A program made the position numbers and the translations under genes. A DNA stretch of 64,000 bases from NCBI RefSeq assembly GCF_026460945.1, contig NZ_JAOVZV010000003.1:372001-436000 (forward strand), given 5' to 3'. Below the pieces are notes generated by a model, which ran no database searches, was not told where the DNA came from, and saw only the letters and a list, made by a program, of their open reading frames with translations. Positions 15,915-24,368 of the stretch are shown in pieces. Position 1 is the stretch's first letter. Every line of letters starts with the position of its first letter. This DNA comes from Chryseobacterium luquanense. Lineage in GTDB: Bacteria > Bacteroidota > Bacteroidia > Flavobacteriales > Weeksellaceae.

Positions 15915-16424
15915 ATGAGCGAAACAATAGCTTTTAAACCGGAAAGTTTACAGCAGGTCCATAAGATTATGGCAAGATACCCTGAGGGAAGACAAAAATC
16001 TGCTCTTCTTCCTGTGTTACATATTGCACAGAAAGAATTCGGAGGTTGGTTAGACGTTCCTGTGATGGATTATGTTGCTGAATTATTAAGTATTAAACCA
16101 ATTGAAGTATATGAAGTAGCTACTTTTTATACTATGTTTAATATGAAACCGGTGGGTAAATATGTTTTGGAAGTTTGCAGAACAGGGCCTTGTATGGTTC
16201 GTGGAAGTGAAAAAATTCTGGATCATATCAGAACAAAATTAAATATAAAAGACGGACAGACTACCGAAGACGGTATGTTTACGCTAAAGCCGGCTGAATG
16301 TCTTGGAGCTTGCGGATATGCGCCAATGATGCAGTTAGGAAAGTTCTTTCACGAAAATTTAACGATAGAAAAAGTTGACGAAATCCTTGATCTTTGCAGA
16401 GAAGGACAGGTTGATTTGGGCTAA
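15915..16424 (+). CDS. nuoE: NADH-quinone oxidoreductase subunit E
   Basis: The 24-kDa subunit of the NADH-oxidising N-module, carrying the N1a [2Fe-2S] cluster in a thioredoxin-like fold. Ligand motifs are CRTGPCMVRGS (Cys-x4-Cys) and, 37 residues later, CLGACGYAP (Cys-x3-Cys). An N-terminal helical bundle precedes it (ARYPEGRQKSALLPVLHIAQKEFG). Length 169 aa is normal. Its presence with nuoF and nuoG shows that this complex oxidises NADH. Confidence 0.95.
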   Translation: MSETIAFKPESLQQVHKIMARYPEGRQKSALLPVLHIAQKEFGGWLDVPVMDYVAELLSIKPIEVYEVATFYTMFNMKPVGKYVLEVCRTGPCMVRGSEKILDHIRTKLNIKDGQTTEDGMFTLKPAECLGACGYAPMMQLGKFFHENLTIEKVDEILDLCREGQVDLG

Positions 16425-16427
16425 TAG

Positions 16428-16526
16428 AAATTTTAAATTCTAAATTTTAGATTTTAAATTATTCACTTAACGTTTAATACTAATTAATGCAAAAAGCCAA
16501 AAGCTAATTGCAATAAGCAAATAAAA
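16428..16526 (+). repeat. heptad-periodic spacer nuoE-nuoF
   Basis: Two families of 7-nt words succeed each other: TAAATTT/TAGATTT-type at the 5' side (16428-16462) and GC-starting words (GCAAAAA, GCCAAAA, GCTAATT, GCAATAA) at the 3' side (16489-16523), the latter like those of the nuoC-nuoD spacer. Confidence 0.7.
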
Positions 16527-17882
16527 ATGAGTAAAAAACTTTTACTTAAAGACGCACATGTAGAAGGAATACGTTACTTCGAAACTTACCGCAAACAAGG
16601 AGGTTACGGAGCAGCAGAAAAAGCCTTTAAAATGACACCCGAAGAAATTCTTGAAGAAGTAAAAGTTTCAGGTCTTCGTGGTCGTGGTGGTGCAGGTTTC
16701 CCGACAGGAATGAAGTGGAGCTTTCTGGCTAAACCGGAAGGTGTGCCAAGACACTTGGTAGTGAATGCAGATGAGTCTGAACCGGGAACTTTCAAAGACA
16801 GATATCTGATGGAATTCATTCCTCATCTTTTGATTGAGGGAATGTTGATTTCATCTTTCGTTTTAGGTTCAAATGTTTCTTATATCTACATCCGTGGAGA
16901 ATATTCTTGGATTCCGGATATTTTAGAAGAGGCAATTGAAGAAGCTAAAGCTGCAGGATTTTTAGGTAAAAACATCTTAGGAACTGGTTTCGATTGCGAA
17001 ATTTATGTTCAAAGAGGTGGTGGAGCTTACATCTGTGGTGAAGAAACGGCTTTGCTAGAATCTCTTGAAGGAAAAAGAGGAAACCCAAGATTGAAACCAC
17101 CTTTCCCGGCCGTAAAAGGACTTTGGGAAAGACCAACGGTTGTAAATAACGTTGAATCTATCGCAGCAATTGTTCCGATTATCGATATTACTGGTGCAGA
17201 ATATGCTAAAATCGGTGTTGGTAGATCTACAGGTACAAAATTAATTTCTGCTTGCGGAAATATCAATAAACCTGGAGTTTATGAAATCGATATGACCATT
17301 ACGGTTGAAGAATTCATTTATTCTGATGAATATTGTGGTGGAATTCCAAATGGTAAAAAGCTAAAAGCTTGTATTCCTGGAGGAAGTTCAGTTCCGATTG
17401 TTCCGGCAAACTTATTATTGAAAACAGTAAACGGTGAACCAAGATATATGAATTATGAATCTCTTGCTGATGGTGGTTTTGCTACCGGAACAATGATGGG
17501 TTCAGGAGGATTTATTGTTTTGGATGAAGACCAGTGTATTGTAGAACATACCATGACTTTAGCGAGATTTTATAACCACGAAAGTTGCGGACAGTGTACT
17601 CCTTGCCGTGAAGGAACGGGATGGATGTACAAAATTTTGAAAAAAATTGAGAAAGGAAAAGGAAAAATGGAAGACATCGATTTACTTTGGGATATTCAGA
17701 GAAAAATTGAAGGAAACACCATTTGTCCACTTGGTGATGCAGCAGCTTGGCCTGTTGCAGCAGCAATCCGTCATTTCAGAGATGAGTTTGAATGGCATAT
17801 TAAAAACCCTGAATTGTGTTTAACACAAAACTATGGTTTGGCTCATTATGCAGATCCTATTCCGGCTGCAGCAAGTAATTAA
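16527..17882 (+). CDS. nuoF: NADH-quinone oxidoreductase subunit F
   Basis: The 51-kDa NADH-binding subunit with FMN and the N3 [4Fe-4S] cluster. At 451 aa it shows the NADH/FMN-binding GLRGRGGAGFPTGMKW, NADESEPGTFKDR, GAYICGEETALLESLEG, the SLBB-like region, and the cluster site ESCGQCTPCREGTGW with a fourth Cys in TICPLGDAAAWPV. All are intact. Followed after 14 nt by the barrel-protein gene. Confidence 0.96.
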   Translation: MSKKLLLKDAHVEGIRYFETYRKQGGYGAAEKAFKMTPEEILEEVKVSGLRGRGGAGFPTGMKWSFLAKPEGVPRHLVVNADESEPGTFKDRYLMEFIPHLLIEGMLISSFVLGSNVSYIYIRGEYSWIPDILEEAIEEAKAAGFLGKNILGTGFDCEIYVQRGGGAYICGEETALLESLEGKRGNPRLKPPFPAVKGLWERPTVVNNVESIAAIVPIIDITGAEYAKIGVGRSTGTKLISACGNINKPGVYEIDMTITVEEFIYSDEYCGGIPNGKKLKACIPGGSSVPIVPANLLLKTVNGEPRYMNYESLADGGFATGTMMGSGGFIVLDEDQCIVEHTMTLARFYNHESCGQCTPCREGTGWMYKILKKIEKGKGKMEDIDLLWDIQRKIEGNTICPLGDAAAWPVAAAIRHFRDEFEWHIKNPELCLTQNYGLAHYADPIPAAASN

Positions 17883-17896
17883 TAGAGATTGAAATT

Positions 17897-18727
17897 TTGA
17901 AGAAGTTTATTGCTGTAGGCCTTTTGTTGTCGAATTTTGTTTTTGGACAGGCTACTACGGAAAAAAAAGAAGTTAATCCCTTCAAAAAAGGATCTGTAAT
18001 GATATTCTGGGGTTGGAATAATGCAAAATATTCAAAATCAGATATTCATTTTAAAGGAGATGGTTATGATTTTCAGTTGGATAAAGTTGTTGCCAATGAC
18101 AGACAGACAAAGTTTGATTGGGGTACTTATTTTAATCCGGGAAACATCACAATTCCACAGGTAAATTATAGAATTACCTATTTCCCGAAAGATAATTTCG
18201 GAATTACCATCGGAATGGATCATATGAAATATGTGATGGATCAAAATCAGACTGTAGATTTTAAAGGATATATTGATGATCCTAAATATGCAGCCATGGT
18301 AAATAATGGTAAAGTGGACTTAAGTGGAAACGATTTTTTAACGTTCGAGCACACTGACGGTCTTAATTATATCAATATCGGAGCTCAGAAATATCACAAT
18401 GTTTTAGACAAAAAAAATATTGATGTTTTTGTAAGTTACGGAGCAGGTTTAGGCGCATTATTGCCGAAATCTAATGTTCAGCTGATGGGAAATGAAAGAA
18501 GCGACAGATTCCATCTTGCAGGTTTTGGTCTGGATGCAAGAGCTGCAGTAAGTGTGGTTGCCTTAAGACATATTGTTTTTCAGGCAGAAGGAAAGTTAGG
18601 GTATATTAATATGCCCGACATCAAAACGACACTCAACAACAAACCAGACAAAGCTTCGCAGGATTTTGTGTTTGCACAGTTCAATTTCGGAATCGGCTAC
18701 ACATTTAATACAAAAAAATATAATTAA
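17897..18727 (+). CDS. outer-membrane beta-barrel protein inside the nuo operon, 276 aa
   Basis: Predicted outer-membrane protein. The signal peptide is clear (KKFIAVGLLLSNFVFGQA), then alternating hydrophobic strands (INYRITYFPKDNFGITIGMDHM, NIGAQKYHNVL, IDVFVSYGAGLGALLP, RHIVFQAEGKLGYINM), ending in the barrel-like AQFNFGIGYTFNTKKYN. It starts with TTG at 17897; the signal peptide begins at that codon and no ATG fits. It is wedged between nuoF (14 nt) and nuoG (47 nt) in the same direction, so it is presumably transcribed with complex I. It is no known complex I subunit, and its role is unknown. Confidence 0.78.
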   Translation: MKKFIAVGLLLSNFVFGQATTEKKEVNPFKKGSVMIFWGWNNAKYSKSDIHFKGDGYDFQLDKVVANDRQTKFDWGTYFNPGNITIPQVNYRITYFPKDNFGITIGMDHMKYVMDQNQTVDFKGYIDDPKYAAMVNNGKVDLSGNDFLTFEHTDGLNYINIGAQKYHNVLDKKNIDVFVSYGAGLGALLPKSNVQLMGNERSDRFHLAGFGLDARAAVSVVALRHIVFQAEGKLGYINMPDIKTTLNNKPDKASQDFVFAQFNFGIGYTFNTKKYN

Positions 18728-18774
18728 TATAGAGCTTAAAAGCTTTTTAACAGCATAAGCGAAAAGCATAGAAT

Positions 18775-19773
18775 ATGAGCGAAGAGGTTAAAAAATTCAA
18801 AATAACGATAGACGGACAAACTGCTGAAGTTTTGCCTGGAACTTCTATTTTGGAAGCTGCAAGACAAATCGGTGGAAAATCTGTTCCTCCAGCAATGTGT
18901 TACTACAGCAAATTGGAAACCAGCGGTGGAAGATGTAGAACATGTTTGGTAGAAGTTTCTAAAGGTTCAGAAGCAGATCCGCGTCCTATGCCAAAGTTGG
19001 TAGCAAGTTGCAGAACCAATGTGATGGACGGAATGGAAGTGAAAAACCTTTCTTCTGAAAAAGCTCAGGAAGGTAGAAAAGCCGTTACTGAATTCTTGTT
19101 GGTCAATCACCCGTTAGATTGCCCGGTTTGTGATCAGGCTGGAGAATGTCATCTTCAGGATTTAGGTTACGAGCACGGAAATCTTGAAACCAGAACTGAA
19201 TTTGAAAGAAATACATACGAAGCAGACGACTTAGGTCCACATATCAAATTGAATATGAACCGCTGTATCTTGTGTGCAAGATGCGTTTTGGCGGCAAATC
19301 AATTGACAGGTGAACGTGAGCACGGAATTCTTTTCAGAGGAGATCACGCTGAAATTTCTACTTATTTAAATAAAGCTTTAGATAATGACTTCATCGGAAA
19401 CGTAATCGACGTTTGCCCGGTTGGAGCATTAACAGACAGAACAGCTCGTTTTACAAGCAGAGTTTGGTTTACAAAGCCAATGAATGCTACTTGCAAATGT
19501 GATAAATGTTCAGGAAAAGCTACAGTTTATATGAAAGGTGACGAGATTGTAAGAGTTACCGCAAGAAAAGATCAGTGGGGAGAGGTTGAAGAATTTATCT
19601 GTGACACTTGTCGTTTCGAAAGAAAAAACCTTAGCGATTGGAATATCGAAGGACCAAGACATATCGACAGACATTCAGTTATTTCATTGAACCATTACGA
19701 GAAGCCTAAAGACGAATTGAGAGTTTTAGACAATCCGATGGCTAAAGAAATCAGCGAAAAAGACGAAAAATAA
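18775..19773 (+). CDS. nuoG: NADH-quinone oxidoreductase subunit G, short form
   Basis: The iron-sulfur subunit of the N-module. At 332 aa it has the [2Fe-2S] ferredoxin domain (CYYSKLETSGGRCRTCLVEV, then a further Cys), the His-Cys3 cluster motif (HPLDCPVCDQAGECHLQD), the CILCARCVLA cluster with a later CPVGAL, and a distal pair CKCDKCSG / FICDTCRFERK like the entry to the N7 region. It then ends: the large molybdopterin-oxidoreductase-like domain of the 700-900-residue forms is absent. The gene is intact, with a normal stop and nuoH following, so this is a natural short form rather than a frameshift. Confidence 0.9.
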   Translation: MSEEVKKFKITIDGQTAEVLPGTSILEAARQIGGKSVPPAMCYYSKLETSGGRCRTCLVEVSKGSEADPRPMPKLVASCRTNVMDGMEVKNLSSEKAQEGRKAVTEFLLVNHPLDCPVCDQAGECHLQDLGYEHGNLETRTEFERNTYEADDLGPHIKLNMNRCILCARCVLAANQLTGEREHGILFRGDHAEISTYLNKALDNDFIGNVIDVCPVGALTDRTARFTSRVWFTKPMNATCKCDKCSGKATVYMKGDEIVRVTARKDQWGEVEEFICDTCRFERKNLSDWNIEGPRHIDRHSVISLNHYEKPKDELRVLDNPMAKEISEKDEK

Positions 19774-19780
19774 TTAATAA

Positions 19781-19862
19781 GATTTCAGATTTCAGACATT
19801 AGATAACAGACTTTGTAACTCTAATTTCTAACATCTAATTTCTAACATCTATAAAAATAAAA
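19781..19862 (+). repeat. heptad-periodic spacer nuoG-nuoH with dyad
   Basis: Ten or more perfect-register 7-nt words: the first five begin GA (GATTTCA twice, GACATTA, GATAACA, GACTTTG); the next five end CT (AATTTCT and AACATCT, each twice). The second set is the reverse complement of AGAnnnn words, so the spacer is an imperfect palindrome built of heptads. Confidence 0.85.
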
Positions 19863-20927
19863 ATGGATTTAATTACATTTAAATTAATACTTGTACTTGC
19901 ACTTTTCCTGCTTTCGTTAACGATTGCAGCCTACTCTACCTGGGCAGAAAGAAAAGTTGCAGCCATTATGCAGGACAGAATCGGGCCAAACAGATCAGGG
20001 CCTTTCGGTTTGCTACAGCCTCTTGCGGATGGTGGTAAATTTTTCTTTAAAGAAGACTTTACTCCGGCTAATGCAGAAAAGTTTCTTTTCGTATTGGGAC
20101 CTGCCTTGGTGATGTTTATTTCATTGATTACCGGAGCTGTTATTCCTTGGGGGAAAACCTTAAACTTGGGTGGCGTTTCTTATGATCTTCAGGTTGCAAA
20201 CATTGATGTTGGTGTACTTTTCATTATCGGAATGGCTTCTATCGGAGTTTACGGAATTATGATCGGAGGCTGGGCTTCCAACAACAAGTATTCATTATTA
20301 GGTGCAATCCGTGCTTCTTCGCAGATGATTTCTTACGAATTGGCGATGGGTCTTGCATTACTTTCTATCATCATGATGACAGGAAGTTTAGATTTAAAAG
20401 TAATTACTGAAAATCAAACTGAAGGAAAACTTTGGGGAATTATCCCTATCGGTTCTGGGATGAACTGGAATATTTTCTATCAACCATTGGCATTTTTAAT
20501 TTTCTTTGTGGCAGCTTTGGCAGAAACCAACCGTCACCCTTTTGATTTACCTGAATGTGAATCTGAATTGGTAACAGGTTATACGACTGAATATTCATCA
20601 ATGAAGTTAGGTTTATACATGTTTGGTGAATATGTGAATATGTTTATTTCTAATGCTTTCATGGTCGTACTTTTCTTCGGTGGGTACAATTATCCTGGAA
20701 TTGAATGGGTAACTCAGAACTGGGGTGAAAACACAGCTGGTATTTTGAGTATCGTAGCATTTTTAACTAAAACGGTAATCGGAATTTTGATTTTTATGTG
20801 GATCAGATGGACGTTACCAAGATTCAGATACGATCAATTGATGCACTTAGGATGGAAAACTTTAATTCCAATGGCATTGGTAAACTTAATGATTACAGGA
20901 GCTGTGATTTTAGCTTTTGGAAATTAA
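19863..20927 (+). CDS. nuoH: NADH-quinone oxidoreductase subunit H
   Basis: Membrane subunit (ND1 homologue) that forms the quinone chamber together with NuoB and NuoD. At 354 aa it has about eight to nine transmembrane helices and the family loops STWAERKVAAIMQDRIGPNR and QPLADGGKFFFKEDF (N-terminal), then AALAETNRHPFDLPECESELVTGYTTEYSSM, the acidic E-channel loop, and WIRWTLPRFRYDQLMHLGWK at the C-terminus. Confidence 0.96.
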   Translation: MDLITFKLILVLALFLLSLTIAAYSTWAERKVAAIMQDRIGPNRSGPFGLLQPLADGGKFFFKEDFTPANAEKFLFVLGPALVMFISLITGAVIPWGKTLNLGGVSYDLQVANIDVGVLFIIGMASIGVYGIMIGGWASNNKYSLLGAIRASSQMISYELAMGLALLSIIMMTGSLDLKVITENQTEGKLWGIIPIGSGMNWNIFYQPLAFLIFFVAALAETNRHPFDLPECESELVTGYTTEYSSMKLGLYMFGEYVNMFISNAFMVVLFFGGYNYPGIEWVTQNWGENTAGILSIVAFLTKTVIGILIFMWIRWTLPRFRYDQLMHLGWKTLIPMALVNLMITGAVILAFGN

Positions 20928-20933
20928 GAAAAG

Positions 20934-21063
20934 AATTTGAAAATTTGATAATGAGATAATTTGAAAATTACCATTATCATTTTAAAATAAAATAGTAAAT
21001 AATTAAGATAACAGACAAGATTAGTCTAAAATCTAATGTCTAACATCTAATATCTATAATTAA
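20934..21063 (+). repeat. heptad-periodic spacer nuoH-nuoI
   Basis: The 3' part from about 21007 runs in strict 7-nt steps: GATAACA, GACAAGA, TTAGTCT, then words ending TCT (AAAATCT, AATGTCT, AACATCT, AATATCT). The 5' part contains a second dyad around AATGAGATAATTTG and ACCATTATCATTT. Confidence 0.75.
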
Positions 21064-21621
21064 ATGAAACTTACAAACAGATCAAAAGTTGTTTCAAATA
21101 AAGAGATGACCTTTTCTGAGAAAATCTACTTACCGGCGATTTTCAAAGGAATGGGGATTACTTTTAAGCATGCTGTGAGAACCGTTGTAAAACGTGCTCC
21201 CAATGTTTATTCTTATCCGGAAGTACAAAAGCCTAGAGCAGATATCTGGAGAGGTCAACATGTTTTGAAAAGAGATGAAGAAGGCAGAGAAAGATGTACA
21301 GCTTGCGGACTGTGTGCAGTAGCATGTCCTGCAGAAGCGATTACAATGACTGCTGCAGAAAGAACCAGAGAAGAAAAAGATCTTTACAGAGAAGAAAAAT
21401 ATGCATCAGTATATGAAATCAATATGCTAAGATGTATTTTCTGCGGTATGTGTGAAGAGGCTTGCCCGAAATCTGCTATTTATCTTACAGACCGATTGGT
21501 TGATGTAGAAACCAACAGAGGATCTTTCATTTACGGTAAAGATAAATTAGTTGAAAAAATAAATGAAAGGATTGATATCACAGAAAGACAATCCGAGAAA
21601 CAAAAAAATGCGGTAAAATAA
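21064..21621 (+). CDS. nuoI: NADH-quinone oxidoreductase subunit I
   Basis: Ferredoxin-type subunit carrying clusters N6a and N6b between the N-module and NuoB. Both [4Fe-4S] motifs are present: CTACGLCAVACPAEAI and CIFCGMCEEACPKSAI, each with the partner Pro-containing Cys of the other cluster. Length 185 aa. Its stop overlaps the nuoJ start (TAATG at 21619-21623), so the two are coupled. Confidence 0.95.
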   Translation: MKLTNRSKVVSNKEMTFSEKIYLPAIFKGMGITFKHAVRTVVKRAPNVYSYPEVQKPRADIWRGQHVLKRDEEGRERCTACGLCAVACPAEAITMTAAERTREEKDLYREEKYASVYEINMLRCIFCGMCEEACPKSAIYLTDRLVDVETNRGSFIYGKDKLVEKINERIDITERQSEKQKNAVK

Positions 21622-22118
21622 TGGATCAGTTTTTATTTTTCTTGGTGGCGTTTTTAGCAGTGGCAAGTGCGGTTTACTTCGTTTTTGCAAAAAATCCTTT
21701 ATATGCTATTTTGTCATTAATTGTTACAATGTTTTCGATCGCAGGGATGTATATTCTTCTGAATGCGCAATTTCTTGCCATCATCCAGATCATCGTTTAC
21801 GCAGGTGCAATCATGGTACTTTTCCTTTATATCTTAATGATGCTTAACCTTAATAAGCAAGACGAAAGTAAGAAGAACAATACTTTAAAGTTTGTTGGAG
21901 TTTTTACGGCAGGTCTTCTTTTGATTGGTGTTTTAGGTGTTTTCAGAGGAGTACAGGATAATCATGTAGTGGTTGAGAACGTAGATAAAGGTGTAGGTCT
22001 TACAAAAAATCTGGGAAGACTTTTATTCAATGAATATGTTTTGCCGTTTGAGCTTGCTTCGATCCTGATTTTGGCAGGTATTGTAGGTGCGGTACTAATC
22101 GGTAAAAAAGATTTATAA
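21621..22118 (+). CDS. nuoJ: NADH-quinone oxidoreductase subunit J
   Basis: Membrane-arm subunit (ND6 homologue) of 165 aa with five predicted transmembrane helices. The third helix region QFLAIIQIIVYAGAIMVLFLYILMM contains the pi-bulge-forming VYAGAIMVLF motif typical of the family. It overlaps nuoI by one base and is followed 4 nt later by nuoK. Confidence 0.95.
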   Translation: MDQFLFFLVAFLAVASAVYFVFAKNPLYAILSLIVTMFSIAGMYILLNAQFLAIIQIIVYAGAIMVLFLYILMMLNLNKQDESKKNNTLKFVGVFTAGLLLIGVLGVFRGVQDNHVVVENVDKGVGLTKNLGRLLFNEYVLPFELASILILAGIVGAVLIGKKDL

Positions 22119-22122
22119 AATT

Positions 22123-22452
22123 ATGGGAGAAGTAAATACATTTATGCAAAGCATCCCTCTGGAATATTTCATTACTCTTTGTTCAGTTTTGTTCTGTCTT
22201 GGAGTTTTGGGAGTATTGCTCAGAAAAAATGCGATTGTAATTTTAGGTTGTGTAGAGCTTATGCTTAATTCTGTAAACCTTTTATTGGCTGCATTTGCAG
22301 CATACAACGGGAACAGCGACGGACAGCTTTTGGTATTCTTCATCATGGTAGTTGCAGCAGCCGAAGTAGCGGTTGGGTTGGCAATTATTGCGATGTTATA
22401 TAGAAACACCCGTTCTGTAGATGTAGGTATATTTAATAAATTAAAAGGATAA
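22123..22452 (+). CDS. nuoK: NADH-quinone oxidoreductase subunit K
   Basis: Membrane-arm subunit (ND4L/MrpC homologue) with three transmembrane helices. The functional glutamates lie in VILGCVELMLNSVNLL (helix 2) and in VAAAEVAVGLAIIAMLYR (helix 3), the proton-path residues of the family. Length 109 aa. The frame is open from 22123, and MQSIPLEYFITLCSVLF begins the recognisable core. nuoL starts 2 nt after the stop. Confidence 0.94.
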   Translation: MGEVNTFMQSIPLEYFITLCSVLFCLGVLGVLLRKNAIVILGCVELMLNSVNLLLAAFAAYNGNSDGQLLVFFIMVVAAAEVAVGLAIIAMLYRNTRSVDVGIFNKLKG

Positions 22453-22454
22453 GA

Positions 22455-24368
22455 ATGGAGAATTTAATATATGCAATAGTACTTTTACCACTTATAGGCT
22501 TTCTTATCAACGGACTTTTCGGAAAAAATCTTCCTAAGATTGTGGTCGGAAGTTTGGCAACAGCTGCAGTTTTTGCATCTTTTTGTATTGCAGTAAGCTT
22601 ATTTTTAAATTTTGACTCTGAAAGTCCGGCGGTTGTTGTAAAAGCATTCGAATGGTTCAGAGTAAATGGAATTCAAATAAACTTCGGTTTCCAGATTGAT
22701 CAACTGTCATTAATGATGGTAATGATCATCACAGGAATCGGATCTTTAATCCACTTGTATTCTATCGGATACATGAGTCACGATAAAGGTTTCTATAAGT
22801 TTTTTACTTATTTAAATCTTTTCATCTTCTCGATGTTACTTCTGGTAATGGGAAGCAACTATATGATTTTATTCATCGGTTGGGAAGGTGTAGGTCTTTG
22901 TTCTTATTTACTAATCGGATTTTGGTACACTAACGAAGAATATGGTAAAGCAGCAAGAAAGGCTTTCATTATGAACAGAATCGGTGACCTTGGTTTATTG
23001 ATTGGTATTTTCATGATTGCATCTCAGACTAACTCTGTAGATTATATTTCAGTAGCACAAAATGCTTCTAAATTTGAATTAGACGGAACAATCATCATCT
23101 TTATCACAGCCAGTTTATTTATCGGTGCTGTTGGTAAATCTGCTCAGGTTCCTTTATATACTTGGTTACCGGATGCGATGGCAGGACCAACTCCTGTTTC
23201 AGCATTAATTCACGCAGCAACGATGGTTACTGCAGGTATTTATTTAGTGGTAAGATCAAACTTCTTATTCACCTTAGCTCCAACCGTTCAGGGAGGAATT
23301 TTATTAATAGGATTCTTAACTGCTGCTTTGGCTGGTTTCTACGCACTGCGTCAGAACGATATCAAAAAAGTATTGGCATATTCTACAGTTTCACAGCTTG
23401 GTTTCATGTTCATCGCTTTAGGGTTAGGAGCTTATTCTACAGCAATGTTTCACGTAATGACACATGCTTTCTTCAAAGCTTTGCTATTCTTGGGAGCAGG
23501 TTCTGTAATCCACGCCATGAGCAACGAGCAGGATATGCGTTTTATGGGTGGGCTTAAAAAAGTTATTCCAATTACTCACATCACTTTCCTGATCGGAACA
23601 TTGGCGATTTCAGGTTTCCCTTTATTATCGGGGATGATCTCTAAAGACGAAATTTTGGTTGCAGCATTTGCTAAAAACCCTATTTACTGGGTAATGTTAT
23701 TTATTTTAGCAGCAACAACCGCAGCATATATGTTCAGACTGTATTATCTGACTTTCCACGGAGAGTTCAGAGGTACTGAAGAACAAAAACACCATTTACA
23801 CGAAAGTCCGATGAACATGACGTTACCGTTGACCGTTTTGGCAATTCTTTCAGTAATCGGAGGTTTTATTAATTTACCACACTTTATCGGTCACGGTCAT
23901 TATGCTAAATTAATGGAATGGCTGAAACCGGTATTGACACCGGAAAGCTTTAAACAAATGGAAATGACTCTTTCGGGAGTTGATTTCAATACAGAAATGA
24001 TTCTTTTGGGAGCAACAATCTTAATGTTCTTTACGGTTTGGTTCATTGTGAAAAACATGTATGTGAATAAGAAGAAAATGGCTCTTGCCGAGGAAGAATA
24101 TACAGGCTGGGAAAAACTTTCTGCTAAAAAGTTATATGTTGATGAGCTTTACAATGCATTAATTGTAAAAACATTTGAAGGACTTGGACGTGGCGGAAAA
24201 ATGTTTGACAAAGGCGTTTTAGACCGTTTTGTAGACTACATAGGTGAAGGTGCTGAAGACAGCGGTAAATCTATGAAGCGTATTCAAAACGGAAATGTTG
24301 AGAACTATGTTCTTATCATGACTTTGGCTGTGGGAATTATACTGATTGTTAACTTTATATTACAATAA
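22455..24368 (+). CDS. nuoL: NADH-quinone oxidoreductase subunit L
   Basis: Largest antiporter-like subunit (ND5 homologue), distal in the membrane arm, with the lateral helix that couples proton channels. The 637-aa protein has about 16 transmembrane helices. Motifs are GWEGVGLCSYLLIGFW, VGKSAQVPLYTWLPDAMAGPTP (with the key Lys), HAATMVTAGIYL, YSTVSQLGFM and HAFFKALLFLGAGSVIHA. The long C-terminal region (about 530-637) includes the amphipathic arm and the closing helix NYVLIMTLAVGIILIVNFIL. The stop shares a base with the nuoM ATG (TAATG). Confidence 0.96.
   Translation: MENLIYAIVLLPLIGFLINGLFGKNLPKIVVGSLATAAVFASFCIAVSLFLNFDSESPAVVVKAFEWFRVNGIQINFGFQIDQLSLMMVMIITGIGSLIHLYSIGYMSHDKGFYKFFTYLNLFIFSMLLLVMGSNYMILFIGWEGVGLCSYLLIGFWYTNEEYGKAARKAFIMNRIGDLGLLIGIFMIASQTNSVDYISVAQNASKFELDGTIIIFITASLFIGAVGKSAQVPLYTWLPDAMAGPTPVSALIHAATMVTAGIYLVVRSNFLFTLAPTVQGGILLIGFLTAALAGFYALRQNDIKKVLAYSTVSQLGFMFIALGLGAYSTAMFHVMTHAFFKALLFLGAGSVIHAMSNEQDMRFMGGLKKVIPITHITFLIGTLAISGFPLLSGMISKDEILVAAFAKNPIYWVMLFILAATTAAYMFRLYYLTFHGEFRGTEEQKHHLHESPMNMTLPLTVLAILSVIGGFINLPHFIGHGHYAKLMEWLKPVLTPESFKQMEMTLSGVDFNTEMILLGATILMFFTVWFIVKNMYVNKKKMALAEEEYTGWEKLSAKKLYVDELYNALIVKTFEGLGRGGKMFDKGVLDRFVDYIGEGAEDSGKSMKRIQNGNVENYVLIMTLAVGIILIVNFILQ

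Noticed and set aside
18775..19773. nuoG as a truncated or frameshifted gene
   Set aside because: The stop is clean, no remnant of the missing domain follows, and short NuoG fits the lineage.
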